NCBI GenBank assembly: GCA_018818785.1
Contig: JAHIRF010000002.1
Coordinates: 199,874-263,873 of the forward strand
From: Thermoplasmatota archaeon
GTDB taxonomy: Archaea > Thermoplasmatota > Thermoplasmata > UBA10834
Direction of reading: 5' to 3'
DNA: 64,000 bases
A program made the position numbers and the translations under genes. The notes below the pieces were generated by a model, which saw only the letters and a list, made by a program, of their open reading frames with translations, made no database searches and was not told where the DNA came from. Of the stretch, positions 34,768-44,418 are shown in pieces. Positions within the stretch are counted from its first letter, which is position 1, and the number at the start of each line of letters is the position of its first letter.

Positions 34768-36753
34768 TTGCCTGAAAGCAGTCTTTCACGTATACTGAAA
34801 GCGAGGAGGAATGACATGCTGGACCGATGGGTAGATGCGATCAAGCTCTCGACCCCAAAATATGCTGATTCACCCGATGAGTTCCTCCATGAATCCGCTG
34901 AGAACTGGATCGATGGCGTTTATCACGCGGTCGCAGAAAGCGATTATTCGCATCTTATGGAATACTGTCTGCGTATCGCTTCCACAAGGACCTCGGAAGG
35001 ATTCAGGTTCAGCGAGGTAATGAAGGCAATCTCTTTGGCCACCGAGATGGTCGTCGATATGCTATTGGAAGAGAATAAGGACAATATCAGCGAGCCGATG
35101 AGTCAGGACATAAAAAAGATCATCAAGGTGATGAACTGGGTGACCATGAGCTTTGGCGAGACATTCGAAGATATCAGACAGAAGGAATTCTCGACGGGAA
35201 CCCTCATCGGTTTGGTCTCGGCCCAGGAAGCCGTCGATGAAACCGCACTGACGAGCAAGCTGCTAGAGATATGCCAGAGCATATCCGGGTGCACGCATGG
35301 AATTGTCATGATGATCGATTCCGATGGAGTTTTGGTGGAGATTCCGGGAAGCGACGAGTTCTCGAGGAAAGTCATGACCAAGATAGGCACCCAGGTTATC
35401 CGAGACATCGCGGCCGTAGCGAGGCATGATAGATTCGAGGAATTGGTGGATAATCAGGTGGCTGCAAATACCCCATCCATCCGGTGTGCAGCAGGTATAC
35501 CTATCATGACTAGGGGGAAGATACTCGGTGCATTGGTACTGGGAGTATGCTCAGATAGAGGCATATCCACGCATGAGATCGACCTGCTGCAGGCGGTGGC
35601 ATCCCAGATAGGGCTCGCATATGATAATTCGCGCATGATGAGACAGCTCACCCGCAAAGCCGCGTATCTCAAGAGCGAGCATGACGAAGTGCTCACGATA
35701 CTGAATGAACTCGGCGCAATCGTATACGTCGCCGACATGGACACCTACGAGGTGCTTGCGGCGAACAAGCAGATGAAAGAAATCTATGGGCACGACATGG
35801 TCGGGAGGATTTGCTACAAGACGATGCAGGAAGGGATGGACGGCCCATGCCCGTTCTGCACGAACAAGCACCTGCTGAAGGATGGGCATCCAACCGGTTC
35901 ATATGTATGGGATTTTCAGAACACCACCACGGGACGTAAATACCGTCTATCGGACAGGGCGATCGAATGGCCCGATGGTCGGCTCGTGAGGATCGAGATC
36001 GGGCTTGATATAACGGATTTCGAGGAAGCCAAGGAGAGGTTGGATGAGATAAGGACCATGCTGCAGCTCTACAATGATCTCCTAGTCCATGACATAAGCA
36101 ATCACACCAGCATTGTAAAAGGCATCATGGAACTGATATGCGATGAAAAGATGTCTCAGGAACGGAAAGGAGAGATGACAAAGACCGCTATGGAACAGAT
36201 GAACAAGATAGACAGGCTCGTCAGCAGGACCGCAACGCTCGCCAAGACGAAGGCTACGGGCAGGGAGAATATGGCCAAAGTGGACCTTGCCCACATACTG
36301 GACACAACCATCTCAGACACGGTTGCTATGGCAGACCAGATGGGTGTGAAGATAATACGAGATCACTCAGGTGGACCGTTCATCATAGAAGCAGGGGAGT
36401 TCGTCGATGAGATATTCATCAACCTGCTCGTCAACGCCATCAAGTATGGGAATGGCAAACCCGTGAAGGTCAAGATCGCGGAATCGACCATTGATGAGAA
36501 GACGCCGTCTTGGAAGGTGTGCGTGATCGACGAGGGGGCAGGAGTGCATCCGGACAAGAAGGCGCTCCTATTCAAGAGGTATGAGCGACTCACGACCGTG
36601 AGCCAACTGAAAGGATTGGGTCTGGGTCTGACCATCGTACGGACTTTGACCGAGACTTATGGTGGGAGGGTCGCAGTGGAGGACCGGGTTCCGGGAGATT
36701 ATACGAAGGGCACGATATTCTCGATCGAGTTCCCCAAAGCGAACGATACATGA
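34768..36753 (+). CDS. Sensor histidine kinase with RsbR-like N-terminus, GAF and PAS domains
   Basis: 661 aa. The TTG start at 34768 is supported by ggaggga 8 nt upstream. Domain order: an RsbRD_N-like helical domain (LSRILKARRNDMLDRW, about residues 1-120); a GAF domain (about 150-290, VSAQEAVDET...GAQVLGV-type); a PAS domain (about 310-420, VYVADMDTYEVLAANKQM) with four Cys including CPFC, and a zinc/haem-like GRKYRLSDR tail; an H-box LLVHDISNH near 441; and an HATPase domain (NLLVNAIKYGN, VIDEGAGV, LGLGLTIV). No transmembrane helices, so it is cytoplasmic. No cognate receiver is adjacent. Confidence 0.92.
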   Translation: MPESSLSRILKARRNDMLDRWVDAIKLSTPKYADSPDEFLHESAENWIDGVYHAVAESDYSHLMEYCLRIASTRTSEGFRFSEVMKAISLATEMVVDMLLEENKDNISEPMSQDIKKIIKVMNWVTMSFGETFEDIRQKEFSTGTLIGLVSAQEAVDETALTSKLLEICQSISGCTHGIVMMIDSDGVLVEIPGSDEFSRKVMTKIGTQVIRDIAAVARHDRFEELVDNQVAANTPSIRCAAGIPIMTRGKILGALVLGVCSDRGISTHEIDLLQAVASQIGLAYDNSRMMRQLTRKAAYLKSEHDEVLTILNELGAIVYVADMDTYEVLAANKQMKEIYGHDMVGRICYKTMQEGMDGPCPFCTNKHLLKDGHPTGSYVWDFQNTTTGRKYRLSDRAIEWPDGRLVRIEIGLDITDFEEAKERLDEIRTMLQLYNDLLVHDISNHTSIVKGIMELICDEKMSQERKGEMTKTAMEQMNKIDRLVSRTATLAKTKATGRENMAKVDLAHILDTTISDTVAMADQMGVKIIRDHSGGPFIIEAGEFVDEIFINLLVNAIKYGNGKPVKVKIAESTIDEKTPSWKVCVIDEGAGVHPDKKALLFKRYERLTTVSQLKGLGLGLTIVRTLTETYGGRVAVEDRVPGDYTKGTIFSIEFPKANDT

Positions 36754-36863
36754 ACCTCAGGAGCGCGAAGGCACCAGCCGCTTATGAGACTGTATCGAAG
36801 GAAAGGGTCGACTAGAAAGACTTAAACTGACATAGTCCGCTATTCGTCGACAGTGAGTCGCTG

Positions 36864-38270
36864 ATGGGAACCGTTGAGGACCTGAGACCTATTTTCTCGC
36901 CAAAGTCGATCGCAGTCGTAGGTGCCTCAAGAAGCCCTATGAAGATCGGTTATGAGATTCTGCAGAACATACTTGTCCATGGATACCGAGGCAAGGTCTA
37001 CCCAATCAACCCGGAGACCCCTGAGATAATGGGACTGAAGACGCAGCCCAGTGTCCTTGCGGTCAAGGAAGACATAGACCTCGTGATAGTGGCAGTCCCT
37101 GCGGAGTTCGTGCCCAAGGTCATGATGGAATGCGCCAGGAAGAAAGTCAAGGGCGTGGTCGTCATATCCTCAGGGTTCGGAGAGACCGGTGAGAGAGGAA
37201 GGCAGCTCGAAGCAGAGATACTGGACATCGCCCGCAAGGGTGGCATACGGTTAGTCGGACCCAACACGCTCGGATACAAGGACCCGATCGACAACCTCGA
37301 TGCCGCGTTCGTTTTCGGCATGCCCCAGAAGGGCGAGATCGCCCTAATAAGTCAGAGCGGCGCGCTCTGCGTCGGCATGATCTATTACGCAAACGGCGAG
37401 CATATCGGCCTTTCGAGAGTGATCAGTGTTGGCAACAAGGCCGATATCGACGATGCGGACCTGATAGATTATCTGGATGCCGACCCAGCGACCAGAGTCA
37501 TCGCCATGTACATAGAGGGTATCAAGGACGGCAAGAAGTTCCTCGATTCAGCCAGAAGGTGCAGCAAACCGATAGTGGCGATTAAGGCTGGAAGGACCGC
37601 TGCAGGCTCTGCGGCAGCGTCGACGCACACTGGCTCCCTGAGCGGGTCCGACGCAGTCTACGATTCCGCGTTCAGGCAAGTGCATATTCAAAGAGCATAC
37701 GACGTCGATGAGCTCTTCGACCTCGCAAGGGCGCTGGCATACCAGCCCGCGATACACGGGAATCGCGTCGGTATCATATCCAACGGAGGAGGGGCGGGAA
37801 TAATGATAGCCGATTGGTGCGAATCTCTCGGACTCAGGGTCCCCAACATCTCGAAGAAGACGGCTGAGGCCCTCCGGCCCCACCTGCCATCAATATCCAC
37901 CGCGAGGAACCCGGTCGACGTCACCGGAGACGCGAGATTCCACAGATATCACGCCACGGGCGCGATAATGCTGAACGACCCGAATGTGGATGCACTCATC
38001 ATGACATGCGTCCACGCGGGCATAGCAAGGCCTAGGGAGTATGTCGGAGCGGTCATCAAGTTGGTCGAGGAGAAGAGGAATCTGAAGAAGCCGATCATTG
38101 CATGCTGGGTAGGCGGGCCCGAGATAAACGAGGTCGTCCAGGACCTGCGTGTCAAGAACATACCGGTGTACCCATCGGCCATGCGCGCCGCGAAGGCCGT
38201 CAGATGCCTCTACGACGAGGGGAAGCGGCTGGAACTGATCGATAAGAAGCCCGCCAAGAACTCAGGATAA
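36864..38270 (+). CDS. acdA: ADP-forming acyl-CoA synthetase, alpha subunit
   Basis: Makes ATP from acyl-CoA: acyl-CoA + ADP + Pi gives acid + ATP + CoA. 468 aa. The CoA-binding Rossmann start is SIAVVGASRSPMKIGYEIL; ISQSGALC and GNKADIDDADL are typical. STHTGSLSGSD carries the phosphorylated His. The ATP-grasp half (beta subunit) is not fused but is encoded separately about 9 kb away at 47201, so the enzyme is of the two-gene alpha/beta type. TATA-like gacttaaactg lies near 36820. Confidence 0.94.
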   Translation: MGTVEDLRPIFSPKSIAVVGASRSPMKIGYEILQNILVHGYRGKVYPINPETPEIMGLKTQPSVLAVKEDIDLVIVAVPAEFVPKVMMECARKKVKGVVVISSGFGETGERGRQLEAEILDIARKGGIRLVGPNTLGYKDPIDNLDAAFVFGMPQKGEIALISQSGALCVGMIYYANGEHIGLSRVISVGNKADIDDADLIDYLDADPATRVIAMYIEGIKDGKKFLDSARRCSKPIVAIKAGRTAAGSAAASTHTGSLSGSDAVYDSAFRQVHIQRAYDVDELFDLARALAYQPAIHGNRVGIISNGGGAGIMIADWCESLGLRVPNISKKTAEALRPHLPSISTARNPVDVTGDARFHRYHATGAIMLNDPNVDALIMTCVHAGIARPREYVGAVIKLVEEKRNLKKPIIACWVGGPEINEVVQDLRVKNIPVYPSAMRAAKAVRCLYDEGKRLELIDKKPAKNSG

Positions 38271-38364
38271 ATGATGCAGCGCCACCACCACGCGAAATGC
38301 GCTTTCTTGGAATATGAGCCACAAAGGCATCTCATGAATCAATAGTCTAAAATGGGGGCTCGCC

Positions 38365-39291
38365 ATGCCGGGAGTAATGGCGTCATCCAGGCCGAAGCAG
38401 TGGATCATATCTGGTTCTGCGATATCTGCCGTCGCACTGTGGGGGCTTGCTTTCCCGCTGACACAGGACGCGCTCACCAGCTTCTCCCCCATAATACTCG
38501 GATTCCTCAGGTTCGCGATCGCATCCGCCATATTCGGACTCTTCATGCTCCTCACCTACAGCCTATCGGAGATACGAGACACCATCATGAAGGAGCGTTG
38601 GTCCCTCCTGTTATTGGGGGCGCTGTATGTGACGATACCGAACATCACGCAGAACTATGGCCTCGTGCACGGCACCTCGTCCGTTGCTTCAGTCATACAG
38701 TCCTCAGGCCCAGTCATGACATTGCTGTTCGCGGTCCTTCTGCTGAGGGAGCGGATGACATCGATGAAGGTGATCGGCAGCGCTGTGGCCATGGCAGGCA
38801 CCGTCCTTCTGGTCGCACATGGCAACATATCCCTCGAGGACGAGAGTTTCGTTAGCAATTTGCTCATATTCATTTCCGCAACATCATACGGCCTTGCATG
38901 GGTTTCCGCGAAGAAGATGATGAACAGCAGCCCACCGATCCTGATCATCGGACTCGCTCTGGTCTTCGGGACAGCAATGCTCGCGCTCGCAGTGCCGTTC
39001 GAGCAGACCCCTATGACGGATTTCACTCTCTCTTCCACAGCCAACCTATTGATACTGGGGATATTCTGCGCAGGACTCTCCTCCTGGCTCTATCTCAGGT
39101 CCCTTGAGCACGAGGAGGTGTCGAGGATGGCGTTCTTCATCTACCTGATGCCAGTATTCGCATCCGCGTTCGCATGGATCATCAGGGATGAGGGCGTTGC
39201 CATGTGGACCGCACTGTGCGCAGTGGTGATCGTTATAGGTATAATCATCGCGGAGAGAAGGCCCAGGACTATCCGCGCAAGTGGTAAATAG
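38365..39291 (+). CDS. EamA/DMT-superfamily transporter
   Basis: 308 aa, about 10 transmembrane helices in two homologous five-helix halves, with the EamA signature (GFLRFAIASAIF; MKVIGSAVAMAGTVLLV; the second half begins AASYGLAWVSAKK). Such proteins export or import small metabolites such as amino acids or nucleotide sugars; the substrate cannot be read from sequence. It starts 95 bp after acdA and may be co-transcribed. The end lies about 35 bp before the aspS start. Confidence 0.9.
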   Translation: MPGVMASSRPKQWIISGSAISAVALWGLAFPLTQDALTSFSPIILGFLRFAIASAIFGLFMLLTYSLSEIRDTIMKERWSLLLLGALYVTIPNITQNYGLVHGTSSVASVIQSSGPVMTLLFAVLLLRERMTSMKVIGSAVAMAGTVLLVAHGNISLEDESFVSNLLIFISATSYGLAWVSAKKMMNSSPPILIIGLALVFGTAMLALAVPFEQTPMTDFTLSSTANLLILGIFCAGLSSWLYLRSLEHEEVSRMAFFIYLMPVFASAFAWIIRDEGVAMWTALCAVVIVIGIIIAERRPRTIRASGK

Positions 39292-39325
39292 GTCCGACCC
39301 GGTTACGCGAAGAAGGTGCATCCCA

Positions 39326-40654
39326 TTGCCCTCATGGCAGCATGTAACATACTCAAGAGAGATATCTTCTGAACACTACGGCCAGCAGGTAACCGTCGGT
39401 GGATGGGTCCAGGACCTGAGAAACCTCGGAGGCATATCGTTCCTCCAGCTCAGGGACGCATACGGCGTCATCCAGGTGACCATGCTCAAGAAGAGGAACA
39501 AGGAGATCTTCGAGCAAGTAGCCTCGATCCCGCGTGAATCCGTTGTGCTCGTCTCAGGCATCGTCAAGGAGAGCAAGGAGGCGAAGGCAGGTTACGAGAT
39601 ACTTCCCGACAGCGTGACCGTTGTCAATGCTGCTGAGGCCCCTCTGCCGCTCGGCGTCGTGGACAAGGTCGGTGCGGACCTGGACACGAGACTGAACAAC
39701 AGATTCCTGGACCTCAGGAAGGAGGAGATCCGGGCAATCTTCAAGATAAAGGCGCGGACGCTGGAGGGCATAAGGAATTACCTCACGTCGCAGAACTTCA
39801 CCGAAGTCAGCACGCCGAAGATCGTGGCTGCTGGAGCGGAGGGCGGCGCCACATTGTTCCCGATCAAGTACTTCGACAAGAACGCATACCTTGCCCAGAG
39901 CCCTCAACTATACAAACAGAACCTAATGGCGTCAGGTCTCGACAAGATATTCGAGATAGCTCCAGCGTATAGGGCGGAAGCTTCCGATACCATAAGGCAC
40001 ATAGCGGAATTCACCTCGCTGGATGTTGAACTCGCATTCATAAAATCGTCCGATGATGTCATGGATGTCGCAGAGGGCATCGTTGTCAGCAGTCTGAAGC
40101 ATGTACGCGAGAAGTGCAAGAAGGAGCTGGAGATTCTCGGAATCGATATAGAGGACCCTGCGATCCCGTTCCCGAAGGTGAAATACGACGAAGCCATCGA
40201 AATGCTCGCCTCGAACGGATTGAAGATAGCGCATGGGGAGGACCTAGGAACTGAGGGGGAGAAGCTCCTCGGAGACATCATGATGAAGGATAGAGGGATT
40301 GAACTTTATTTCATCACAGAGTTCCCCACATCCCTTAAGAGAAGCACTTTCTACGCAAAACGGAACGATCTCAACCCGGAGCTGACGGGATACTTCGACC
40401 TTGATTACAGAGGGCAAGAGATAGTCTCCGGCGGGCAGAGGGAGCACAGATATGACGTCCTCTCGGAACAGATGCGCGAGAACAACCTGAACCTAGACTC
40501 GTTCGAATTCTACTTGAAAGCCTTCAGATACGGCATGCCTCCGCACGGAGGTTTCGGCTTTGGCGTTGAGCGATACGTTCAGAAGATGCTGGACCTGCCC
40601 AACATAAGAGAGACCGTTCTATATCCAAGGGACAGACTGAGGTTGACTCCTTGA
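39326..40654 (+). CDS. aspS: Aspartyl-tRNA synthetase (archaeal, class IIb)
   Basis: Charges tRNA-Asp (possibly also tRNA-Asn in organisms using the amidotransferase route). About 442 aa from TTG 39326, preferred because gaagg lies just upstream. The listed GTG at 39281 overlaps the transporter by 11 bp. The N-terminal OB-fold reads GQQVTVGGWVQDLRNLGG. Motif 2 is RAEASDTIRHIAEFTSLD, and motif 3 at the C-terminus is GGFGFGVERYVQKML. The Nudix-like gene overlaps its stop by 4 bp (TTGA). Confidence 0.95.
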   Translation: MPSWQHVTYSREISSEHYGQQVTVGGWVQDLRNLGGISFLQLRDAYGVIQVTMLKKRNKEIFEQVASIPRESVVLVSGIVKESKEAKAGYEILPDSVTVVNAAEAPLPLGVVDKVGADLDTRLNNRFLDLRKEEIRAIFKIKARTLEGIRNYLTSQNFTEVSTPKIVAAGAEGGATLFPIKYFDKNAYLAQSPQLYKQNLMASGLDKIFEIAPAYRAEASDTIRHIAEFTSLDVELAFIKSSDDVMDVAEGIVVSSLKHVREKCKKELEILGIDIEDPAIPFPKVKYDEAIEMLASNGLKIAHGEDLGTEGEKLLGDIMMKDRGIELYFITEFPTSLKRSTFYAKRNDLNPELTGYFDLDYRGQEIVSGGQREHRYDVLSEQMRENNLNLDSFEFYLKAFRYGMPPHGGFGFGVERYVQKMLDLPNIRETVLYPRDRLRLTP

Positions 40655-41163
40655 ACAAACCTGCTCGAATGCTCCTGGAGCTACCTGGAGCGGATGAGAT
40701 CGATGAGCTCGCCAGGAGCACACCAGAGTTGAATGTCCGCAAGTTCGAGTACGACATGAAAGGGGCAAATGCGGATCTGGATTACACTCCCTGCAAGGGC
40801 AGGATCATCATAGTAGTCATGGGAGAGAAGGGCACGGTGCTCATTGAGCCTGAATCCAGTGGCAAATGGTCGCTCCCCTCGGGATTCATAAATACGTACG
40901 AGAAGGTCGAAGAATCGGTGACGAGGATCGCCAAGGAGACTTGCGGAGTCACGCTGAGGAGTCGTCAACTCATAGCCATGTTCGATGTCATCCGGCACTT
41001 CAAGGAAGTCACCATCAAAAGGCTGTACATAGTCTACTCGGCCATCACCGACGATTCAGATTTGGGCGGATCGGAACGGGCCAGATTCATGACGGACATA
41101 CCTGACGACCTCGAACTTGACGAGATGGACCGCGCAGCCATAGAAAATTGCGAAGGGAAATGA
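40651..41163 (+). CDS. Nudix-fold protein with degenerate catalytic box
   Basis: 170 aa, starting at TTG that overlaps the aspS stop (TTGA). The core is recognisable as Nudix: GKWSLPSGFINTYEKVEESVTRIAKETCGV corresponds to Gx5Ex7REUxEExGU. The first catalytic Glu after R is Ile and the second of the EE pair is Thr (R-I-A-K-E-T-C-G). Only one of the usual metal-binding glutamates therefore remains. It may bind rather than hydrolyse nucleotides. Translational coupling to aspS suggests a role near tRNA charging. Confidence 0.75.
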   Translation: MNKPARMLLELPGADEIDELARSTPELNVRKFEYDMKGANADLDYTPCKGRIIIVVMGEKGTVLIEPESSGKWSLPSGFINTYEKVEESVTRIAKETCGVTLRSRQLIAMFDVIRHFKEVTIKRLYIVYSAITDDSDLGGSERARFMTDIPDDLELDEMDRAAIENCEGK

Positions 41164-41283
41164 ATTCAGGAATTCTCAGAAGTCTTCATTCAATCATTTC
41201 GTCGCGCAAGGTACCTAGCAGCACTTTCGCATAACCTCCCAAAAGTGTCTTAATCTCTCTCAGGGATATGCACCAGGAAGGCG

Positions 41284-41799
41284 ATGGGAAAGATTTTTGA
41301 GCGTGAGCTCAAGGGCATTCTTGCTGCAAACGAAGACATCCTCAGCAGAGTCACCAAGACTTGCGACGAGCATGAGAGGGAGGGATATCTCAAGATACGA
41401 GAGAGACCGTTTATGGTCGTCCGAGGAGCTGGCTCGCTCGGAATAGACCTCGTTGCGATACGCTCCGAACTCTCGCTGCCGATAGAGGTTAAGAGTTCCA
41501 CGAGCGATGTGCTCAGGTTCAGCAGAAGCGAGAAGCTCGCGATCCAGGCGCAGGAGATGATGGATGATTGCAGACGTGTGGGACTGATGCCCATATACGC
41601 ATTCAGGTACAAGCGGCAGAGAGGAGACGCGTGGAGGATATTCACACTCGACATAGGACCCATAAATGGAAGACTCAAACCCATCTACCAGCGGCTCCCC
41701 AAGATCACACCGTCTAAGGAGGGTAATCTGATAATGCGTTGGAACGAAGGAATGCCTCTCAGCAAATTCATCGAGTACATCGTGATGCTGCAATCGTGA
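41284..41799 (+). CDS. hjc: Holliday junction resolvase Hjc
   Basis: Cleaves four-way DNA junctions in recombination. 171 aa. The nuclease core shows the N-terminal Glu (GKIFERELK), RGAGSLGIDLVAI with the Asp, then LPIEVKSSTSD (E-x-K) of the PD-(D/E)XK fold. The extra ~40 C-terminal residues (KPIYQRLPKI...) are longer than the standard ~120-150 aa. TATA-like gtcttaatc lies about 35 nt upstream, and ggaagg precedes the ATG. Confidence 0.92.
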   Translation: MGKIFERELKGILAANEDILSRVTKTCDEHEREGYLKIRERPFMVVRGAGSLGIDLVAIRSELSLPIEVKSSTSDVLRFSRSEKLAIQAQEMMDDCRRVGLMPIYAFRYKRQRGDAWRIFTLDIGPINGRLKPIYQRLPKITPSKEGNLIMRWNEGMPLSKFIEYIVMLQS

Positions 41800-41851
41800 T
41801 CTTCAACATGATCTGAAGCCGATCAGCTGCAAATCGCGAACATGTTATGGG

Positions 41852-42436
41852 TTGAATTCATATGATAGTAGAGAATTGACTGAGCGAGGAGATAATCTGA
41901 GCAAGACGGAGGAAAACCTGAAAGCAGCCCTCGCTGGAGAGAGTGAGGCGAGGGCAAAGTATGTCAAATGGGCCGGGGCGGCCAACAAAGAGGGCCACCA
42001 AGCGTTAGCGAAGATCTTCATGGAGACCGCAGAGAACGAGTATGAGCATGCAGCGATGCTCATCAAGCTGCTCAGGATGGTTGGGACCACAGAGGAGAAT
42101 CTCAAGAAAGCCGTCGAAGGCGAGACCCATGAATGGACCAGTATGTATCCAGGATTCGCCAGAACCGCACGTGAAGAGGGTAACGAAGCCGCAGCTGAGT
42201 TCTTCGAGCACGTGATAAGCATCGAGAGGCACCATGCAAAGAGATACCAGCTGCTTCTGGATAGGCTCAAGGATGGCTCCTTGTACAAGTCAGACAAGGA
42301 TGAGATCTGGTTCTGCACCAACTGTGGCTATCTTCACAAGGGCAAGGAATCACTGGACAACTGCCCTAACTGCCAGCATCCAAAAGGATACTTCAAGCGG
42401 GTTTGCGAGATAGACTACGGAAAGGTCGAACTCTAG
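41852..42436 (+). CDS. rbr: Rubrerythrin
   Basis: Non-haem diiron peroxidase that uses a rubredoxin-like site to reduce hydrogen peroxide. Helix motifs: ESEARAKYVKW, ENEYEHA, EGETHEW, and IERHHAKRY supply the E/H iron ligands, and the C-terminal domain CTNCGYLHKG...CPNC the rubredoxin-like iron site. The ORF-track start is a TTG at 41852, but gaggag lies about 5 nt before an in-frame CTG at 41897 that begins LSKTEENLKAAL, the usual N-terminus of the family. The true start may be that CTG. A hairpin/T-run follows the stop. Confidence 0.93.
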   Translation: MNSYDSRELTERGDNLSKTEENLKAALAGESEARAKYVKWAGAANKEGHQALAKIFMETAENEYEHAAMLIKLLRMVGTTEENLKKAVEGETHEWTSMYPGFARTAREEGNEAAAEFFEHVISIERHHAKRYQLLLDRLKDGSLYKSDKDEIWFCTNCGYLHKGKESLDNCPNCQHPKGYFKRVCEIDYGKVEL

Positions 42437-42446
42437 AAAACCGAAT

Positions 42447-42488
42447 GGCGGCACGGAGTTCATGTTCCGTGCGCCAAATTATTATTTT
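42447..42488 (+). terminator. Terminator-like hairpin after rubrerythrin
   Basis: GGCG-g-CACGGA ... TCCGTG-CGCC with a short loop, then aaattattatttt. Confidence 0.6.
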
Positions 42489-42647
42489 CCGACGATGTTC
42501 AGCACTCATAGGGTTCATCACAGGTCATAAGACCTCAGCTGACCCGTTTCTCATCATCAGATCGAGCTAACGCGCTCTTGATATTTGAGCATCGGCCCAG
42601 GTCTTTGGCGCGTCGATTATATAGAGACGCCCGACCGTCTGGGTATC

Positions 42648-43283
42648 GTGGATCCGGTCAGCGATAACATCTGGGTATTCCTCGCGATGGCCATCGTGAT
42701 ATCGTTCTCAGGAGTCATGATGCCAGGCCCTGTACTAGCGGCTACCATCGCGAAAGGATACAAGGATGAGAAGGCAGGCATCCAGATAGCGCTAGGTCAT
42801 GGGCTCATCGAATTTCCGCTTATGGCGCTGATAGTCCTCAGCATGGGCTATGTCTTCGAGAATTCAATGATCATGCTTGGCATAGGCCTCGTAGGAGGGC
42901 TCCTCCTCGCCCTCATGGGCATGATGATGGTTAGACGCAGAAAGGAGATCGCGACATCCGGAAAGGACCCCATACTAGGGGGCGCTTTCATGGCAGGCAT
43001 CATAACGACCTCCGCGAACCCATACTTCTTCCTGTGGTGGGCCACGGTAGGGGCATTGCTGATCTTCTCGGCTCAATGGTTCGGACCAATCGTGGTCCTC
43101 GCATTCGCAATAGTACACTGGAGCTGCGACCTCGCATGGTACAGCCTCACATCATTCGCTGTTTTCAGGAGCAAACATCTCTGGACGCCACTCGTCCACG
43201 AGATAATCTTCGGCACATGCGGGGCGCTAATGATCATATTCGGAGTATACTTCATGGTGGGTCCGATAATGGACGCGACCTGA
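42648..43283 (+). CDS. LysE/RhtB-family amino-acid exporter
   Basis: About 211 aa, six helices, the usual length. A TATA box (ttatata) near 42620 sits about 26 nt before GTG 42648, predicting a leaderless mRNA; the listed TTG at 42585 lies upstream of the box. Family motif: an early helix ending SGVMMPGPVLAATIAKGY (G-P-x6-G) and the following ALGHGLIEFP. Exports basic or neutral amino acids in other organisms; the substrate is unknown here. Convergent with nadA. Confidence 0.88.
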   Translation: MDPVSDNIWVFLAMAIVISFSGVMMPGPVLAATIAKGYKDEKAGIQIALGHGLIEFPLMALIVLSMGYVFENSMIMLGIGLVGGLLLALMGMMMVRRRKEIATSGKDPILGGAFMAGIITTSANPYFFLWWATVGALLIFSAQWFGPIVVLAFAIVHWSCDLAWYSLTSFAVFRSKHLWTPLVHEIIFGTCGALMIIFGVYFMVGPIMDAT

Positions 43284-43294
43284 GAGGCGACCCT

Positions 43295-44200
43295 TCACCG
43301 GCCAGCCTTGATCATCCGTTCCAGAGGGACACGCGCCTTCCTTATGATATCAGTCGGAAGTTCGATCTTGTATTGGATCCTGGTGAGCGAGTCACGAACG
43401 TCTTCGAGTGATATCTCGCGCATGTTCGGACAAGTGGCATTTGGCACCTCATAGAAGACCTTGCCGGGAGACTCGCGCCTGAGCCGGTGTAACATGTTGC
43501 TCTCAGTGCCAATTATGAATTCATTCTTGGCGGATGCCTGGATATGCCTGATGATGCCCTCAGTCGAGAATGCGTAGTCTGCATAATCTATGATTTCCGG
43601 CGTGCATTCAGGATGGACTAGTATCTCGGCGCCAGGATGTTCAGTCCTTAGTTTGACGAGATCGTCTTTCTTGATATTCATGTGTGTGGGACAGTAGCCA
43701 GGCCAGAAGATCATTTCTTTGTCCTTGACGAACCTCTGAATGTACAAGCCAAGGTTAGTGTCCGGCACGAATATGATCTTCTCATCGGGCAATGACTGGA
43801 CGATCTTCACAGCATTCGCGGATGTGCAACATATGTCCGTCTCGGCCTTGACATCGGCGCTTGTGTTGACATATGATACGACCGGTGCCCCTGGATGCTC
43901 TGCCTTCAGCTCCCTGAGGGACTTGACATCCACCATACCAGCCATAGGGCATTTCGATTTCAGGTTCGGATGAAGCACCATCTTCTCAGGGTTCAGGATC
44001 TTCGCAGATTCTGCCATAAAGTCTACGCCGCAGAAGACAATCACGCTCGCCTCCGTTTTCGATGCCTGAACAGACAGACCGAACGAATCGCCAAGAAAAT
44101 CCGATATCTCCTGGACCTCTTTGCGCTGGTAGTTGTGACCCAGTATCACTGCGTTCTTCTCTTCTTTCAGTTTCAGTATCTGATTCTGAAGGGCGTCCAT
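43295..44200 (-). CDS. nadA: Quinolinate synthase A
   Basis: [4Fe-4S] enzyme that condenses iminoaspartate and DHAP to quinolinate in NAD synthesis. 301 aa from ATG 44200 (MDALQNQI). A TATA box (atttattacg) about 33 nt upstream supports this start over the ORF's 44275. Family motifs: VILGHNYQRKEVQEI, VFCGVDFMAESAKIL, HPECTPEIIDYADY and GTESNMLHRLRRESP. Cysteines in FCGVD, HPEC and ATCPNM match the cluster ligands. Confidence 0.95.
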   Translation of the reverse strand: MDALQNQILKLKEEKNAVILGHNYQRKEVQEISDFLGDSFGLSVQASKTEASVIVFCGVDFMAESAKILNPEKMVLHPNLKSKCPMAGMVDVKSLRELKAEHPGAPVVSYVNTSADVKAETDICCTSANAVKIVQSLPDEKIIFVPDTNLGLYIQRFVKDKEMIFWPGYCPTHMNIKKDDLVKLRTEHPGAEILVHPECTPEIIDYADYAFSTEGIIRHIQASAKNEFIIGTESNMLHRLRRESPGKVFYEVPNATCPNMREISLEDVRDSLTRIQYKIELPTDIIRKARVPLERMIKAGR

Positions 44201-44418
44201 CTTCTCAGTTTCGACGTTAGCAAGAGGAGCGTAATAAATGCTTTGCTGGGAACACACGACTGCATAATAGTGCATTCGCAGTGTGATTGAATGATTTTCT
44301 TGCGTTTTGCCAACATTTTGACCACTCAGCTGTAAAAGTGGCCAGTAGATGCTTTAGCGAATTCCTTTATGTCACGAACATTCAAATATCGTACGCCCAA
44401 TCGCGCGTGCAGAGCAAA

